Assembly: GCF_900099645.1 (NCBI RefSeq)
Contig: NZ_FMTL01000003.1
Coordinates: 310,001-374,000, forward strand
Direction of reading: 5' to 3'
From: Pseudomonas peli
GTDB lineage: Bacteria; Pseudomonadota; Gammaproteobacteria; Pseudomonadales; Pseudomonadaceae
Length of the DNA: 64,000 bases
Position numbers and translations under genes: made by a program. Below the pieces are notes generated by a model. The model made no database searches, was not told the origin of the DNA, and worked only from the letters and a program-made list of their open reading frames with translations. How positions within the stretch are numbered: position 1 is the first letter of the stretch; the number at the start of each line of letters is the position of its first letter. Shown one piece after another: positions 45,401 through 53,370 of the stretch.

Positions 45401-45887
45401 CGGTGCTGGGGGCGGCTGCCAAGACTTTAGCTATGACTTTACCAATAGCCCCGGCAGCGAAGTGCGTCTGGGCCGCTTGCGCCTGGGCAACGCGCATGGC
45501 TCGGAACTGCAGGGGCTGAGTCTGCCGGTGGTGCTGGAGAGTTGGCAGGCTAACGCAAACGGCAGCTTTCAGCCTGAAGGGTTGGACACCTGCACCACGG
45601 CTGTCAGCCTAGGGGCGGCGCAGCTGGATCAATTCAGTGGCAATCTGGCCGCGGGGGAAACCACAGCCAGCCTGGCTTGGCCGCTGAATCCAACTCAACG
45701 TCAGGTGCTAATGAGTGCGCCAGGTAGCGGCAACGATGGTTCGGTGCAGGTCAGTTATCCGTCCGCGCCCAGCTGGTTGCAGTACCCCTGGGACGGGACA
45801 ACCCGTTCGGCAGCACGAGGCCTGGCCAGTTTTGGGATATACAAGGGCTCAGCCCCGGTGATCTACCGCCGCGAGCTGTATCGCTGA
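42429..45887 (+). CDS. mshQ: MshQ-like tip adhesin (LamG and DUF6701 domains)
   Basis: A secreted protein of 1,152 residues. A signal peptide ends PFQAMA, and the ATG at 42429 has GGAG eight bases upstream. Residues about 40-230 resemble a nidogen-like beta domain (INIGFTFRFAGVNYTQVRVH, FQAILYESGEFVFQY). About 240-480 is a LamG/concanavalin-like fold (LAEYRFEEG, SITFWYRGNN, WKHIAVTWRF, RIYVDGVLARV, TFDSVRVYNFEIS). From about 490 the DUF6701 region typical of MshQ follows. DNA up to about 44880 is AT-richer (43561-43620: 43 percent GC) than the end (45481-45540: 68 percent). It is the last gene of the locus. Confidence 0.85.
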   Translation: MKMGLEDGLRGFRRMAYALSHVGLLLVLFALLPFQAMAATYAFQSTNYAWESANTNIVWDQTQTGFPRDDDKQVINIGFTFRFAGVNYTQVRVHANGALQFGADTQFHRQFNNTDLPITTTPPACSGCSAGTQADRLMLLYWDDINPRLGGTVRYQTKGTAPNRRLVVSWESVPHFNFGGAYSFQAILYESGEFVFQYGTGNASGVSATIGVEIDNSDFTLYSLNSEYSYSGTAIRWFIPSGEPARLAEYRFEEGVLNGTVNEVIDWSGNAFHGQAVGSASSEADGYICRGVRIAANTNGTSNAVNTNLDIDAAIGNSGSITFWYRGNNAWSVRDHQLLDATTQNNRWFFLTKRANRTLRFVMSDSAGGLATVDTLPQTVNANAWKHIAVTWRFAPGTNQTVLRIYVDGVLARVAQTTTNGILPSNLGTLFVGDNRSSVIGQNGTLNSADGTFDSVRVYNFEISNAAVLADVVATHPCVVIDHIRINHDGAGLTCNPETLTLQACVDSLCTSLYTGGVSATLRLDEQAVGFASFSGGTGTVQFNKRTAGTFLLDVVEVKPVASNISRCQLGGASNSCSITFADSGFLLDVPNLLAARQADATIRAVRKDNASQACVPGFASGKRNVQFSSTYTDPDSGTEPVVVNGVSLVGGTAALDLNFDANASAPLTVRYDDAGLVTLSARYIGNDDSDDDGLLMTGVDQFVSKPYGLLLETDAAGSCAANISCPVFPGGVRAGDPFSMRIKAVAWQSDTEPLTAADLSNNLVTPNYRQNNIALNSQVQAPAGGSNGVLGISSYAHLVGNETTVENQSISEVGVFRLTATPPANGYFGETVSGGSSGLVGRFIPAYLGAAGSASLTPSCGSTFSYQGQPMGFTSGNEPTLMVTGYNRSGNVTSNYDRGDFWRLAVPNAGAFISTTWVVGLDARLASQGTANLTQEGAGDGDGKQSFRWSNQQLLYKSAELPSSDDYPFTASVQQRFVAAALTDSDGVCIGAGGGCQDFSYDFTNSPGSEVRLGRLRLGNAHGSELQGLSLPVVLESWQANANGSFQPEGLDTCTTAVSLGAAQLDQFSGNLAAGETTASLAWPLNPTQRQVLMSAPGSGNDGSVQVSYPSAPSWLQYPWDGTTRSAARGLASFGIYKGSAPVIYRRELYR

Positions 45888-45893
45888 AATAAC

Positions 45894-45920
45894 AAGGCCG
45901 CCTGTGCGGCGGCCTTGCTT
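45894..45920 (+). terminator. Terminator-like hairpin after mshQ
   Basis: AAGGCCGCC (45894-45902) pairs with GGCGGCCTT (45908-45916), nine perfect pairs, loop TGTGC, followed by a short TTGCTTGG. It serves the convergent ends of mshQ and ntrC. Confidence 0.65.
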
Positions 45921-45942
45921 GGATCGAGTTAGCCGCGAGGCC

Positions 45943-47376
45943 TCAGTCGTCGCTGTCTTCGTCATCCGCGCTTTCGACGTTCATGCCCAGTTCCTTGATC
46001 TTGCGCGTCAGGGTATTGCGGCCCCAGCCCAGCAGCACGGCGGCGTCGCGGCGGCGGCCGGCGGTGTGCTTGAGCGCGGTCTCGATCATGATCCGCTCGA
46101 ACGCTGGTACGGCGGTATCCAGCAGGCTGGACTGACCACGGCCCAGGGCCTGATCGGCCCACTGGCGCAGCGCCTGTTCCCAGTTGCTGACCGGCGCGCT
46201 TTCCTGCGGCTGGCTAAGCAATTCGGGCGGCAGGTCGTCGACATGCACCTCACGGCCCGAGGCCATGACGGTGATCCAGCGGCAGGTGTTCTCCAGCTGG
46301 CGCACGTTGCCCGGCCACGGCAGCTGCTGCAGATAGTCTTCGGTTTCGCTTTTCAGCAGCTTGGGTTCGACTGCCAGCTCCAGCGCGGCGCGGCTCAGGA
46401 AGTGCCGGGCCAACGTGGGGATATCTTCGCGGCGATCCGACAGCCGTGGAATATGGATACGGATCACGTTTAGGCGGTGGAACAGGTCTTCGCGGAACTT
46501 GCCGGCCTGCACCAGGCTTTCCAGGTTCTGGTGGGTGGCGGCGATGATGCGCACGTCCACTTTGACCGGGGTGTGGCCACCCACCCGGTAAAACTCGCCA
46601 TCCGCCAGCACGCGCAGCAGACGGGTCTGGGTGTCGGCCGGCATGTCGCCAATTTCATCGAGAAACAGTGTGCCACCGTCAGCCTGCTCGAAACGCCCAC
46701 GACGCTGATTAGCCGCGCCGGTAAAGGCGCCTTTTTCATGACCGAACAGCTCGGACTCCATCAGGTCTTTGGGGATCGCTGCCATGTTCAACGCGATAAA
46801 CGGCGAGGCCGCGCGCGGGCTGTGGCGATGCAGGGCGTGGGCGACCAGCTCCTTGCCGGTGCCGGATTCGCCGTTGATCAGCACGGTGATATTGGAGTGC
46901 GAAAGACGGCCGATGGCGCGGAACACCTCCTGCATAGCCGGTGCTTCACCGATGATCTCCGGCGTACGCGGCTGCTCGACCGGCACGGCCAGGCTCTGCT
47001 GCTCCTGCGCATGCATATTGGCGCGCTTGACCAGCGACACCGCCTCGTCGACATCGAATGGCTTGGGCAGGTACTCGAACGCGCCGCCCTGGTAGGACGC
47101 CACGGCGCTGTCCAGGTCGGAATGCGCGGTCATGATGATCACCGGCAGGCGCGGGTACAGCTCGCGGATGCGCGCCAGCAGATCAAGGCCGCTGGCCCCT
47201 GGCATACGAATATCGGAAATGATCACATCGGGTTGCTGACGGCTCAGGCGGCTAAGCACGCCATCGGCGCTGTCGAAGCTCTGGGTAGTCATACCTTCCT
47301 GTTGCAGGGCCTTTTCCAGGACCCAGCGGATGGAGCGGTCGTCATCGACAATCCAGACGGTTTCACTGCGACTCAT
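45943..47376 (-). CDS. ntrC: Nitrogen regulator NtrC, sigma-54 activator
   Basis: A 477-residue response regulator. The receiver domain starts [20 protein letters not shown] with the phospho-Asp in [10 protein letters not shown]. The AAA+ domain has Walker A GESGTGKE, the sigma-54 contact GAFTGA in [14 protein letters not shown], Walker [14 protein letters not shown] and the arginine-finger region. The C-terminal Fis-type helix-turn-helix is [20 protein letters not shown]. When phosphorylated by NtrB under nitrogen limitation it activates glnA and other genes. Start at 47376 overlaps the ntrB stop. Confidence 0.97.
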   Translation of the reverse strand: MSRSETVWIVDDDRSIRWVLEKALQQEGMTTQSFDSADGVLSRLSRQQPDVIISDIRMPGASGLDLLARIRELYPRLPVIIMTAHSDLDSAVASYQGGAFEYLPKPFDVDEAVSLVKRANMHAQEQQSLAVPVEQPRTPEIIGEAPAMQEVFRAIGRLSHSNITVLINGESGTGKELVAHALHRHSPRAASPFIALNMAAIPKDLMESELFGHEKGAFTGAANQRRGRFEQADGGTLFLDEIGDMPADTQTRLLRVLADGEFYRVGGHTPVKVDVRIIAATHQNLESLVQAGKFREDLFHRLNVIRIHIPRLSDRREDIPTLARHFLSRAALELAVEPKLLKSETEDYLQQLPWPGNVRQLENTCRWITVMASGREVHVDDLPPELLSQPQESAPVSNWEQALRQWADQALGRGQSSLLDTAVPAFERIMIETALKHTAGRRRDAAVLLGWGRNTLTRKIKELGMNVESADDEDSDD

Positions 47377-48458
47377 GACGGTGATACTCCTTGTTCCAGC
47401 GGCAGGAAGATCGAGAACACGGTATGACCCGGATGGCTCTCGCACTCGATCAGGCCTTGGTGCTGACTGATTATGTTCTGGGTAATGGCCAGGCCAAGGC
47501 CGGTGCCGTCGGCCCGACCACTGACCATGGGGTAGAAGATGGTTTCTTGCAGCTCTGGCGGAATGCCGGGGCCGTTGTCGATGATTTCGATCTTGGTCAC
47601 CAGGCGGTGGCGACAATGACCGATGGTGAACTGGCGCAGCGCACGGGTGCGCAGGGTGATGCGGCCCAGGCGTAGATCGCTTTGCCCGGACAGCGCCTGC
47701 ATGGCGTTGCGCACGATATTCAGCACCGCCTGGATCATCTGCTCGCGGTCGATCAGCACATCAGGAATGCTCGGGTCGTAATCGCGCACCAAAATGATGC
47801 TGCCTTGGCTTTCCGCTTCCACCAAGCTGCCGACACGCTCTAGCACTTCGTGCACGTTGGTCATCGCCAGGGACGGTAGCTTGTTCGAACCGAGCATGCG
47901 GTCGACCAGATTACGCAGGCGGTCGGCCTCCTCGATGATCACATTGGTGTAATCCTTGAGGCTTTCTTCGGGCAGTTCGCGCGCCAGTAATTGCGCGGCG
48001 CCGCGAATGCCACCCAACGGGTTTTTGATCTCATGGGCCAGGCCGCGCACCAGCAATTTGGTGGTTTCCTGCTTGGACAGCTGCGCTTCTTCTTTGGTGA
48101 TGCGCAGCAGGCGGTCGCGTGGGTGCACTTCCAGCAGCAGCAGGGTTTCGCCTTTGCTGAGCACCGGTGTCACGGCGTAGTCGACGGTCAGGGTCTGGCC
48201 GCTGACTGAAGTCACCACTGCTTCGCGCTTGTTGAACGGATGAGCGTGTTGAACGGCCTGGCGCAGGGCGCTCAGCGCTTCGCTGGATTCGGTAAACAGC
48301 TCGCTGATGAATTGCCCGTGACTGCGCTGACCACTGACGGCCAGGAGCATCTCCGCTGCCGGGTTCATGTACTCAAGGCGCAGGTCGTCGTTGAGCAACA
48401 GCGTGGCAGTGGTCAGGTTGTCCAGCAGCAGGCGGTGCAGTGCGTCGTTGATGATCAT
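47373..48458 (-). CDS. ntrB: Nitrogen sensor histidine kinase/phosphatase NtrB
   Basis: A 361-residue soluble kinase. A PAS domain at the N-terminus (LLNDDLRLEYMNPAAEMLL) is followed by the H-box LVRGLAHEIKNPLGGIRGAA, N-box NIVRNAMQAL, and G-boxes IIDNGPGIPP and GRADGTGLGLAITQN. PII protein (GlnK/GlnB) switches it to phosphatase under nitrogen excess. The first ATG of the frame (48605) adds unrelated sequence; ATG at 48458 gives the family length, though no good ribosome site is seen. Confidence 0.95.
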   Translation of the reverse strand: MIINDALHRLLLDNLTTATLLLNDDLRLEYMNPAAEMLLAVSGQRSHGQFISELFTESSEALSALRQAVQHAHPFNKREAVVTSVSGQTLTVDYAVTPVLSKGETLLLLEVHPRDRLLRITKEEAQLSKQETTKLLVRGLAHEIKNPLGGIRGAAQLLARELPEESLKDYTNVIIEEADRLRNLVDRMLGSNKLPSLAMTNVHEVLERVGSLVEAESQGSIILVRDYDPSIPDVLIDREQMIQAVLNIVRNAMQALSGQSDLRLGRITLRTRALRQFTIGHCRHRLVTKIEIIDNGPGIPPELQETIFYPMVSGRADGTGLGLAITQNIISQHQGLIECESHPGHTVFSIFLPLEQGVSPS

Positions 48459-48614
48459 ATGGGATGTCAGCAGACCCTTGGGTTCCAGCAATGCAGCTGG
48501 AAAATGCAAGAAGCAAACCAAAGCCCCGAAAAGAAGCGTGTTTGGCCGTGGGATGCCGGGAATTAGCTGCTTTTCAGCGCAGCCGGGTCGCGCGCGGCGA
48601 CCCAAAACAGGGAG

Positions 48615-48654
48615 AGTATAGAAACGCTGATCAATATGCGCACTGCTTTGGTGC
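48615..48654 (-). promoter_or_regulatory. ntrBC promoter overlapped by an NtrC palindrome
   Basis: The minus strand has -10 TATACT (48620-48615). The NtrC-type palindrome GCAC-TGCTTTG-GTGC lies at 48640-48654, covering where the -35 element must fall (about 48637-48643, TGCGCA). This arrangement would let NtrC-phosphate repress its own operon, as known at the glnL promoter of enteric bacteria. Confidence 0.6.
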
Positions 48655-48665
48655 GTAATGCGAGA

Positions 48666-49283
48666 TTAGATAAACGGGACGAGGGGAATGTCTTTCTTTT
48701 CCGGCGGTTTGTCCTTGAGCGGACACTCCGGGCGCACGCCGTAATCGGCCTTCTTGCAGGGTGTCACCATGCGTTTCTGCGCCAGGGAGATGCGCAGCAT
48801 GTGGAACGGCTGAGTGGGGGTGCGTTCGATGATGCGGCCCTGCTGGTCGATGATTTCCACCGCCAACTGGTGCGTGCCGCGGTCGATATTCTCCAGCGGG
48901 AAGACCGGGCTGCTGCCTGCTTCGCCGACCTGAGTGCCATTCAGCAGCAGTCGATAGCTGTGCTGGGGGAAGAGTTTCGGTTCGCTGTTGACGCTGACAA
49001 TTAGGTTGCCCGCGCTGTCGCGGATGGTCGCGTCAGGCTGCGGCACCAGAATACGCAGCAGGCTGTAGCGCTGGCTGGGTTCTGGTGGCGCTTCAATAAC
49101 TGGCGCGGTTTGCGTTTGGGTGGTCGGCATCGAGTTGCTGGGCGCCAGTTCGACACGCTCGGCATCGCCGGACCGCGGTTTGTCGGTGAAGACGCGATTC
49201 CCTTCGGCATCTATATAGGTGTAGACCTGCGCGAGGGCAGGCAATGCGAGCAGCATCAGGCTGCAAAACAGCAGATTGCGCAT
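48666..49283 (-). CDS. DUF4124 periplasmic protein
   Basis: A 205-residue exported protein with a signal peptide (LLFCSLMLLALPALA). The DUF4124 motif YTYIDAEGNRVFTDKPRSG follows, then a Pro/Thr-rich link and a C-terminal Ig-like stretch (YRLLLNGTQVGEAG, GTHQLAVEIIDQQGRII) ending in a tail with two Cys (TPCKKADYGVRPECPLKDK). Function unknown. Tandem paralog of the next gene, two bases apart. Located between glnA and ntrB, as in other pseudomonads. Confidence 0.85.
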   Translation of the reverse strand: MRNLLFCSLMLLALPALAQVYTYIDAEGNRVFTDKPRSGDAERVELAPSNSMPTTQTQTAPVIEAPPEPSQRYSLLRILVPQPDATIRDSAGNLIVSVNSEPKLFPQHSYRLLLNGTQVGEAGSSPVFPLENIDRGTHQLAVEIIDQQGRIIERTPTQPFHMLRISLAQKRMVTPCKKADYGVRPECPLKDKPPEKKDIPLVPFI

Positions 49284-49285
49284 AG

Positions 49286-49852
49286 TCAGGTGGCTGGCTT
49301 AGGTTTTGGTTTCGGTGGCGGAGGTGGTGGGCGAAGGGCCGGGCTGCTGGTGTTGACTCGCTGCACGGTAAAGGTGGCAGTGGCGCTCTGCTGGATTGAT
49401 TGTTCGCCACTGAGGACTTCCACAGCCAGGCTGTGCTCGCCACGGTCGGCATTGCTGATTTGCAGGCGCGGTACGTTACTCGGTTGACCGTGTGGCTTGC
49501 CGTCGAGCAGCAGGCGCAGGCGATGGTTGCTGGCCAGGCGTGGCTGGATGTCCACGCCCACGCTGAAGGTGCCATTGTTCGCACGCATGGCCTCGTCATC
49601 CGGGATACCGGTCAGCTGCAGGGTGCTGTAAGGCGCGGCTTTGTCGACAGGGTCTGTGGTGGTTGTGGTGGGCTGGCTCGGGACGGGCATCGACACGCTG
49701 TTGGTTTTCGGCAGCTCGACATTCTGCGTCGCCTGGCCTTCGGGCGGCTGGTCGGTGAATACCGTATTGCCACTGGCATCGGTGTATTTGTAGATCTGCG
49801 CACTGGCCGGCAATGCCAGGCCCAGTAGCAGGCAAATAAGTAGAGGGCGCAT
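49286..49852 (-). CDS. DUF4124 periplasmic protein
   Basis: A 188-residue exported protein. Signal peptide LLICLLLGLALPASA, then YKYTDASGNTVFTDQPPEG (DUF4124), a Thr-rich linker, and NHRLRLLLDGKPHGQPSN with RGEHSLAVEVLSGEQSI, parallel to its neighbour. The C-terminus is proline-rich (RPPPPPPKPKPKP), perhaps reaching the cell wall. First of the two-gene unit, 174 bases after glnA. No enzymatic motif is seen. Confidence 0.85.
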   Translation of the reverse strand: MRPLLICLLLGLALPASAQIYKYTDASGNTVFTDQPPEGQATQNVELPKTNSVSMPVPSQPTTTTTDPVDKAAPYSTLQLTGIPDDEAMRANNGTFSVGVDIQPRLASNHRLRLLLDGKPHGQPSNVPRLQISNADRGEHSLAVEVLSGEQSIQQSATATFTVQRVNTSSPALRPPPPPPKPKPKPAT

Positions 49853-49984
49853 ACCGGACTCTCCCTAGTAAGGTGCCCTAAGCCTTGCACTGGTAGCGCG
49901 CGCTGGCAAGCATGTTGATGGCTGGGCGTGTACCAGCGCAGAAAACTACGGGCTGAAAGGTGGCTTGTGCCAGGCGCCAAACGC

Positions 49985-50012
49985 AAAAAGGCCACCCGAA
50001 GGTGGCCTTTTG
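49985..50012 (-). terminator. Intrinsic terminator after glnA
   Basis: On the minus strand AAAAGGCCACC-TTCG-GGTGGCCTTTT forms an eleven-pair stem closed by a stable C(UUCG)G tetraloop and followed by T. It lies 15 bases after the glnA stop and is nearly symmetrical, so it could also work rightward. Confidence 0.9.
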
Positions 50013-50026
50013 TATTGCGTGCGGGC

Positions 50027-51433
50027 TTAGACGCTGTAGTACAGGTCGTATTCCAGCGGGTGTACGAAGGTGCGTACTTTGATTTCTTCTTCGGACTTCA
50101 GCTCGATGTAGGCATCGATGAAGTCGTCGGAGAACACGCCGCCTTTGGTCAGGAACGCACGGCCCTTGTCCAGCTCTTCCAGGGCTTCTTTCAGGCTGCC
50201 GCACACTTGTGGGATCAGCTTGCCTTCTTCTGGCGGCAGGTCGTACAGGTTCTTGTCGGCAGCATCGCCAGGGTGGATCTTGTTCTGGATACCGTCGATA
50301 CCGGCCATCAGCAGTGCAGCGAATGCCAGGTATGGGTTGGCAGCCGGATCCGGGAAGCGTGCTTCGATACGGCGAGCTTTCGGGCTGGACACGTATGGAA
50401 TACGGATCGAAGCCGAACGGTTACGCGCCGAGTAAGCCAGCATTACCGGAGCTTCGAAACCTGGGACCAGACGCTTGTAGGAGTTGGTCGACGGGTTGGT
50501 GAAGCCGTTCAGGGCCTTACCGTGCTTGATGATGCCGCCGATGAAGTACAGGGCGGTATCGGACAGGCCGGCATAGCCTTCGCCGGAGAAGGTGTTCTTG
50601 CCATCTTTGGAGATGGACATGTGTACGTGCATACCCGAACCGTTGTCACCGTACAGTGGCTTCGGCATGAAGGTCGCGGTTTTGCCATAGGCATCGGCCA
50701 CGTTGTGTACGCAGTACTTCAGGGTCTGAACTTCGTCAGCCTTGGCCACCAGGGTGTTGAACTTCACACCAATTTCGTTCTGGCCGGCAGTCGCCACTTC
50801 GTGGTGGTGAACTTCGATGACCAGGCCCATTTCTTCCATGGCATTACACATGGCAGTACGGATTTCGTGGTCGTGGTCGCACGGCGGAACTGGGAAGTAG
50901 CCACCTTTAACGGCTGGGCGATGGCCCTTGTTGCCGCCTTCGATGTCAGCGTCGGTGTTCCAGGAGCCTTGTTCGGAGTAGATCTTGAACATGGAGCCGG
51001 AGATGTCGGACTTGAACTTCACTTCGTCGAAGATGAAGAACTCAGGCTCTGGGCCGACGAATACGGTGTCGCCGATGCCGGTGGTTTTCAGGAACTCTTC
51101 AGCGCGCTTGGCGATCGAGCGTGGGTCACGGTCGTAGCCCTGCATGGTGCTTGGCTCGATGATGTCGCACACGATGATCAGGGTTGGTTCTTCGGTGAAC
51201 GGATCCAGTACGGCGGTTTCGTCAACCGGCAGCAGGATCATGTCGGAGGCTTCGATGCCTTTCCAGCCGTGGATGGAGGAGCCGTCGAACATTTTGCCGA
51301 CTTCGAAGAATTCGTCGTCCAGCGCATCGCGTGCCGGCATGGTCACGTGGTGCTGTTTGCCCTTGGTGTCGGTGAAGCGCAGGTCAACCCACTTCACGTC
51401 GTGTTCTTTAATAAGTTGAATCGACTTCGACAT
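50027..51433 (-). CDS. glnA: Glutamine synthetase type I
   Basis: ATP-dependent ammonia assimilation to glutamine, a dodecameric enzyme of 468 residues. Signatures: [17 protein letters not shown], metal-binding [21 protein letters not shown], the substrate loop [19 protein letters not shown], and the adenylylation Tyr in [10 protein letters not shown], so GlnE control is expected. The ATG at 51433 follows GGAGGACAGC; the upstream in-frame ATG is ignored. It is driven by the sigma-54 promoter at 51528-51543 with NtrC sites at 51617-51662, and the leader is about 84 bases. Confidence 0.98.
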   Translation of the reverse strand: MSKSIQLIKEHDVKWVDLRFTDTKGKQHHVTMPARDALDDEFFEVGKMFDGSSIHGWKGIEASDMILLPVDETAVLDPFTEEPTLIIVCDIIEPSTMQGYDRDPRSIAKRAEEFLKTTGIGDTVFVGPEPEFFIFDEVKFKSDISGSMFKIYSEQGSWNTDADIEGGNKGHRPAVKGGYFPVPPCDHDHEIRTAMCNAMEEMGLVIEVHHHEVATAGQNEIGVKFNTLVAKADEVQTLKYCVHNVADAYGKTATFMPKPLYGDNGSGMHVHMSISKDGKNTFSGEGYAGLSDTALYFIGGIIKHGKALNGFTNPSTNSYKRLVPGFEAPVMLAYSARNRSASIRIPYVSSPKARRIEARFPDPAANPYLAFAALLMAGIDGIQNKIHPGDAADKNLYDLPPEEGKLIPQVCGSLKEALEELDKGRAFLTKGGVFSDDFIDAYIELKSEEEIKVRTFVHPLEYDLYYSV

Positions 51434-51527
51434 GCTGTCCTCCAGGTGGATAAGGCTCGAATCGTGAGCCCTCAATAGTACGGTACGGCCGCGGCATACT
51501 CCGCCAGGGCATCCTGCCTCACAAGGG

Positions 51528-51543
51528 AGCAAATTGCATGCCA
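51528..51543 (-). promoter_or_regulatory. Sigma-54 promoter of glnA
   Basis: The minus strand reads TGGCATGCAATTTGCT, matching TGGCAC-N5-TTGCW with one change and with the strict ten-base spacing between GG and GC. The predicted transcription start is about 51517, 84 bases before the ATG. Confidence 0.85.
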
Positions 51544-51562
51544 GTGCACAGGAATGGGTGTA

Positions 51563-51581
51563 AGCCCTGAAACTCAGGGCT
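51563..51581. repeat. Hairpin between glnA promoter and NtrC sites
   Basis: AGCCCTGA, loop AAC, TCAGGGCT: eight perfect pairs with no T-run. It lies between the sigma-54 promoter and the enhancer, where looping DNA passes. Role unknown. Confidence 0.5.
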
Positions 51582-51616
51582 GGCGGGGGTTGCGTAGCGC
51601 TGCCTGATAAATATTT

Positions 51617-51662
51617 GCACTGTTATGGGTCGCTATATTTGTTGCGCGCACATTAATGGTGC
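51617..51662. promoter_or_regulatory. Tandem NtrC enhancer sites of glnA
   Basis: Site 1 is GCAC-ATTAATG-GTGC (51648-51662), a perfect GCAC-N7-GTGC palindrome. Site 2 is GCAC-TGTTATG-GGTC (51617-51631), a near match. Their centres are 31 bases apart, three helical turns, at about -138 and -107 from the predicted start. The E. coli glnA enhancer pair lies at -140 and -108. Confidence 0.8.
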
Positions 51663-51711
51663 GTTTTTTGCGTGGGTGAGGATTTTTGATCAAAGCGTGA
51701 GCAATTTCCGC

Positions 51712-51717
51712 TATAAT
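51712..51717 (+). promoter_or_regulatory. -10 box of thiI
   Basis: TATAAT, 42 bases before the thiI ATG. A TTGATC at 51686-51691 is 20 bases away, long for a -35 partner. Confidence 0.5.
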
Positions 51718-51759
51718 CCGCGCCCCTGTTTTTTCGCGGCCTCGGCACCCCCTGTTTTC

Positions 51760-53214
51760 ATGAAACTGATTGTTAAAGTCTTCCCAGAAATCACCATCAA
51801 AAGTCGGCCGGTGCGTAAGCACTTTATCCGGCAGCTGGCGAAGAACATTCGTTCGGTTTTGCGTGAGTTCGATCCCCAACTGCAGGTCAGCGGTGTGTGG
51901 GACAACCTTGAAGTCGAAACCCAGATCAGTGAACCGAAAACCCTACAGGCGATGATTGAGCGTTTAAGCTGCACGCCGGGCATTACCCATTTTCTGCAGG
52001 TCGACGAATACCCGTTGGGTGACTTCGATGACGTGCTGGAAAAGTGCAAGCGGCACTTCGCCGATCAGCTGCCAGGTAAAATCTTCTCCGTGCGCTGCAA
52101 GCGTGCGGGTAAGCACAGTTTCAGCTCCATGGATGTCGAGCGCTATGTTGGCAGCCAGTTGCGCCAACAGTGCGGCGCGGCCGGCATCTCGCTGAAAGAC
52201 CCGGACGTGGTGGTGCGCATGGAGATTCGCGATCAGCGCCTCTTCGTTATTCATCACCAGCACGAAGGCCTGGGCGGTTACCCGCTGGGCTCGCTGGAGC
52301 AGACCCTGGTGCTGATGAGCGGTGGCTTCGACTCCACCGTTGCCGCCTACCAGATGATGCGCCGCGGCCTGGTCACCCACTTCTGCTTCTTTAATCTAGG
52401 CGGGCGCGCTCATGAGCTGGGCGTGATGGAAGTGGCGCATTACCTGTGGCAGAAGTTCGGCAGCTCGCAGCGCGTCCTGTTTATCAGCGTGCCGTTTGAG
52501 GAAGTGCTGGGCGAGATTCTCGGCAAGGTTGATAACAGCCAGATGGGGGTCATCCTCAAGCGCATGATGCTGCGCGCCTCCACGCGCATGGCTGAGCGCT
52601 TGCAGATTGATGCGCTGGTTACCGGCGAGGCGATCTCCCAGGTGTCGAGCCAGACCCTGCCGAACCTCGCGGTGATCGATTCGGCCACCGACATGCTGGT
52701 GCTGCGCCCGCTGCTGGCCAGCCATAAGCAAGACATCATCGACACCGCCACGCGCATTGGCACAGCTGAGTTCGCCAAGCACATGCCGGAATATTGCGGG
52801 GTTATCTCGGTCAACCCGACCACCCGGGCAAAGAAGCTGCGCATCGAGCATGAAGAGAGCCAGTTCGACATGGCCATTCTCGAGCGCGCCCTGGAACGCG
52901 CGACCTTGCTGCCGATCGACAAAGTGATCGACGAGTTGGGCAAGGACGTGCAGATCGAGGAGGTCAGCGAAGCGCTGGCCAACCACGTGATCATTGATAT
53001 TCGTCACCCCGATGCTGCCGAGGACGAGCCACTCGCCCTGCCTGGCGTCGAGGTCATGGCGCTGCCGTTCTACGCCCTGAACAGTTCGTTCAAGGCGTTG
53101 GATGAGGCGCGTCAGTACCTGTTGTATTGCGATAAAGGTGTGATGAGTCGTTTGCACGCCCACCATCTGCTGAGTGAGGGGCATGCCAATGTGCGCGTTT
53201 ATCGTCCGGCATAA
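51760..53214 (+). CDS. thiI: tRNA 4-thiouridine synthase / thiamine sulfurtransferase
   Basis: A 484-residue multidomain protein: THUMP domain (about 60-165), PP-loop ATPase with [16 protein letters not shown], and a C-terminal rhodanese domain whose catalytic Cys is in [10 protein letters not shown]. It transfers sulfur from IscS to U8 of tRNA and, through the rhodanese domain, to ThiS for thiazole synthesis. The ATG at 51760 gives the conserved [19 protein letters not shown] start; an in-frame start at 51625 lies inside the glnA enhancer. A small hairpin (ATGGCGG/CCGCCAT, 53229-53248) follows the stop. Confidence 0.96.
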   Translation: MKLIVKVFPEITIKSRPVRKHFIRQLAKNIRSVLREFDPQLQVSGVWDNLEVETQISEPKTLQAMIERLSCTPGITHFLQVDEYPLGDFDDVLEKCKRHFADQLPGKIFSVRCKRAGKHSFSSMDVERYVGSQLRQQCGAAGISLKDPDVVVRMEIRDQRLFVIHHQHEGLGGYPLGSLEQTLVLMSGGFDSTVAAYQMMRRGLVTHFCFFNLGGRAHELGVMEVAHYLWQKFGSSQRVLFISVPFEEVLGEILGKVDNSQMGVILKRMMLRASTRMAERLQIDALVTGEAISQVSSQTLPNLAVIDSATDMLVLRPLLASHKQDIIDTATRIGTAEFAKHMPEYCGVISVNPTTRAKKLRIEHEESQFDMAILERALERATLLPIDKVIDELGKDVQIEEVSEALANHVIIDIRHPDAAEDEPLALPGVEVMALPFYALNSSFKALDEARQYLLYCDKGVMSRLHAHHLLSEGHANVRVYRPA

Positions 53215-53370
53215 AACGCCCGGGTTGAATGGCGGCAGCATCCGCCATCGCCCTCCCGACCTACAGGCGGCGTGATTAACACGCTCGCGCCGCCTGGCAG
53301 AAATCGCAATTAGTTAATACTCGCCGCCTAGACTAAGCGGCACACCGAATCCTCTGATCGAGATACACAC

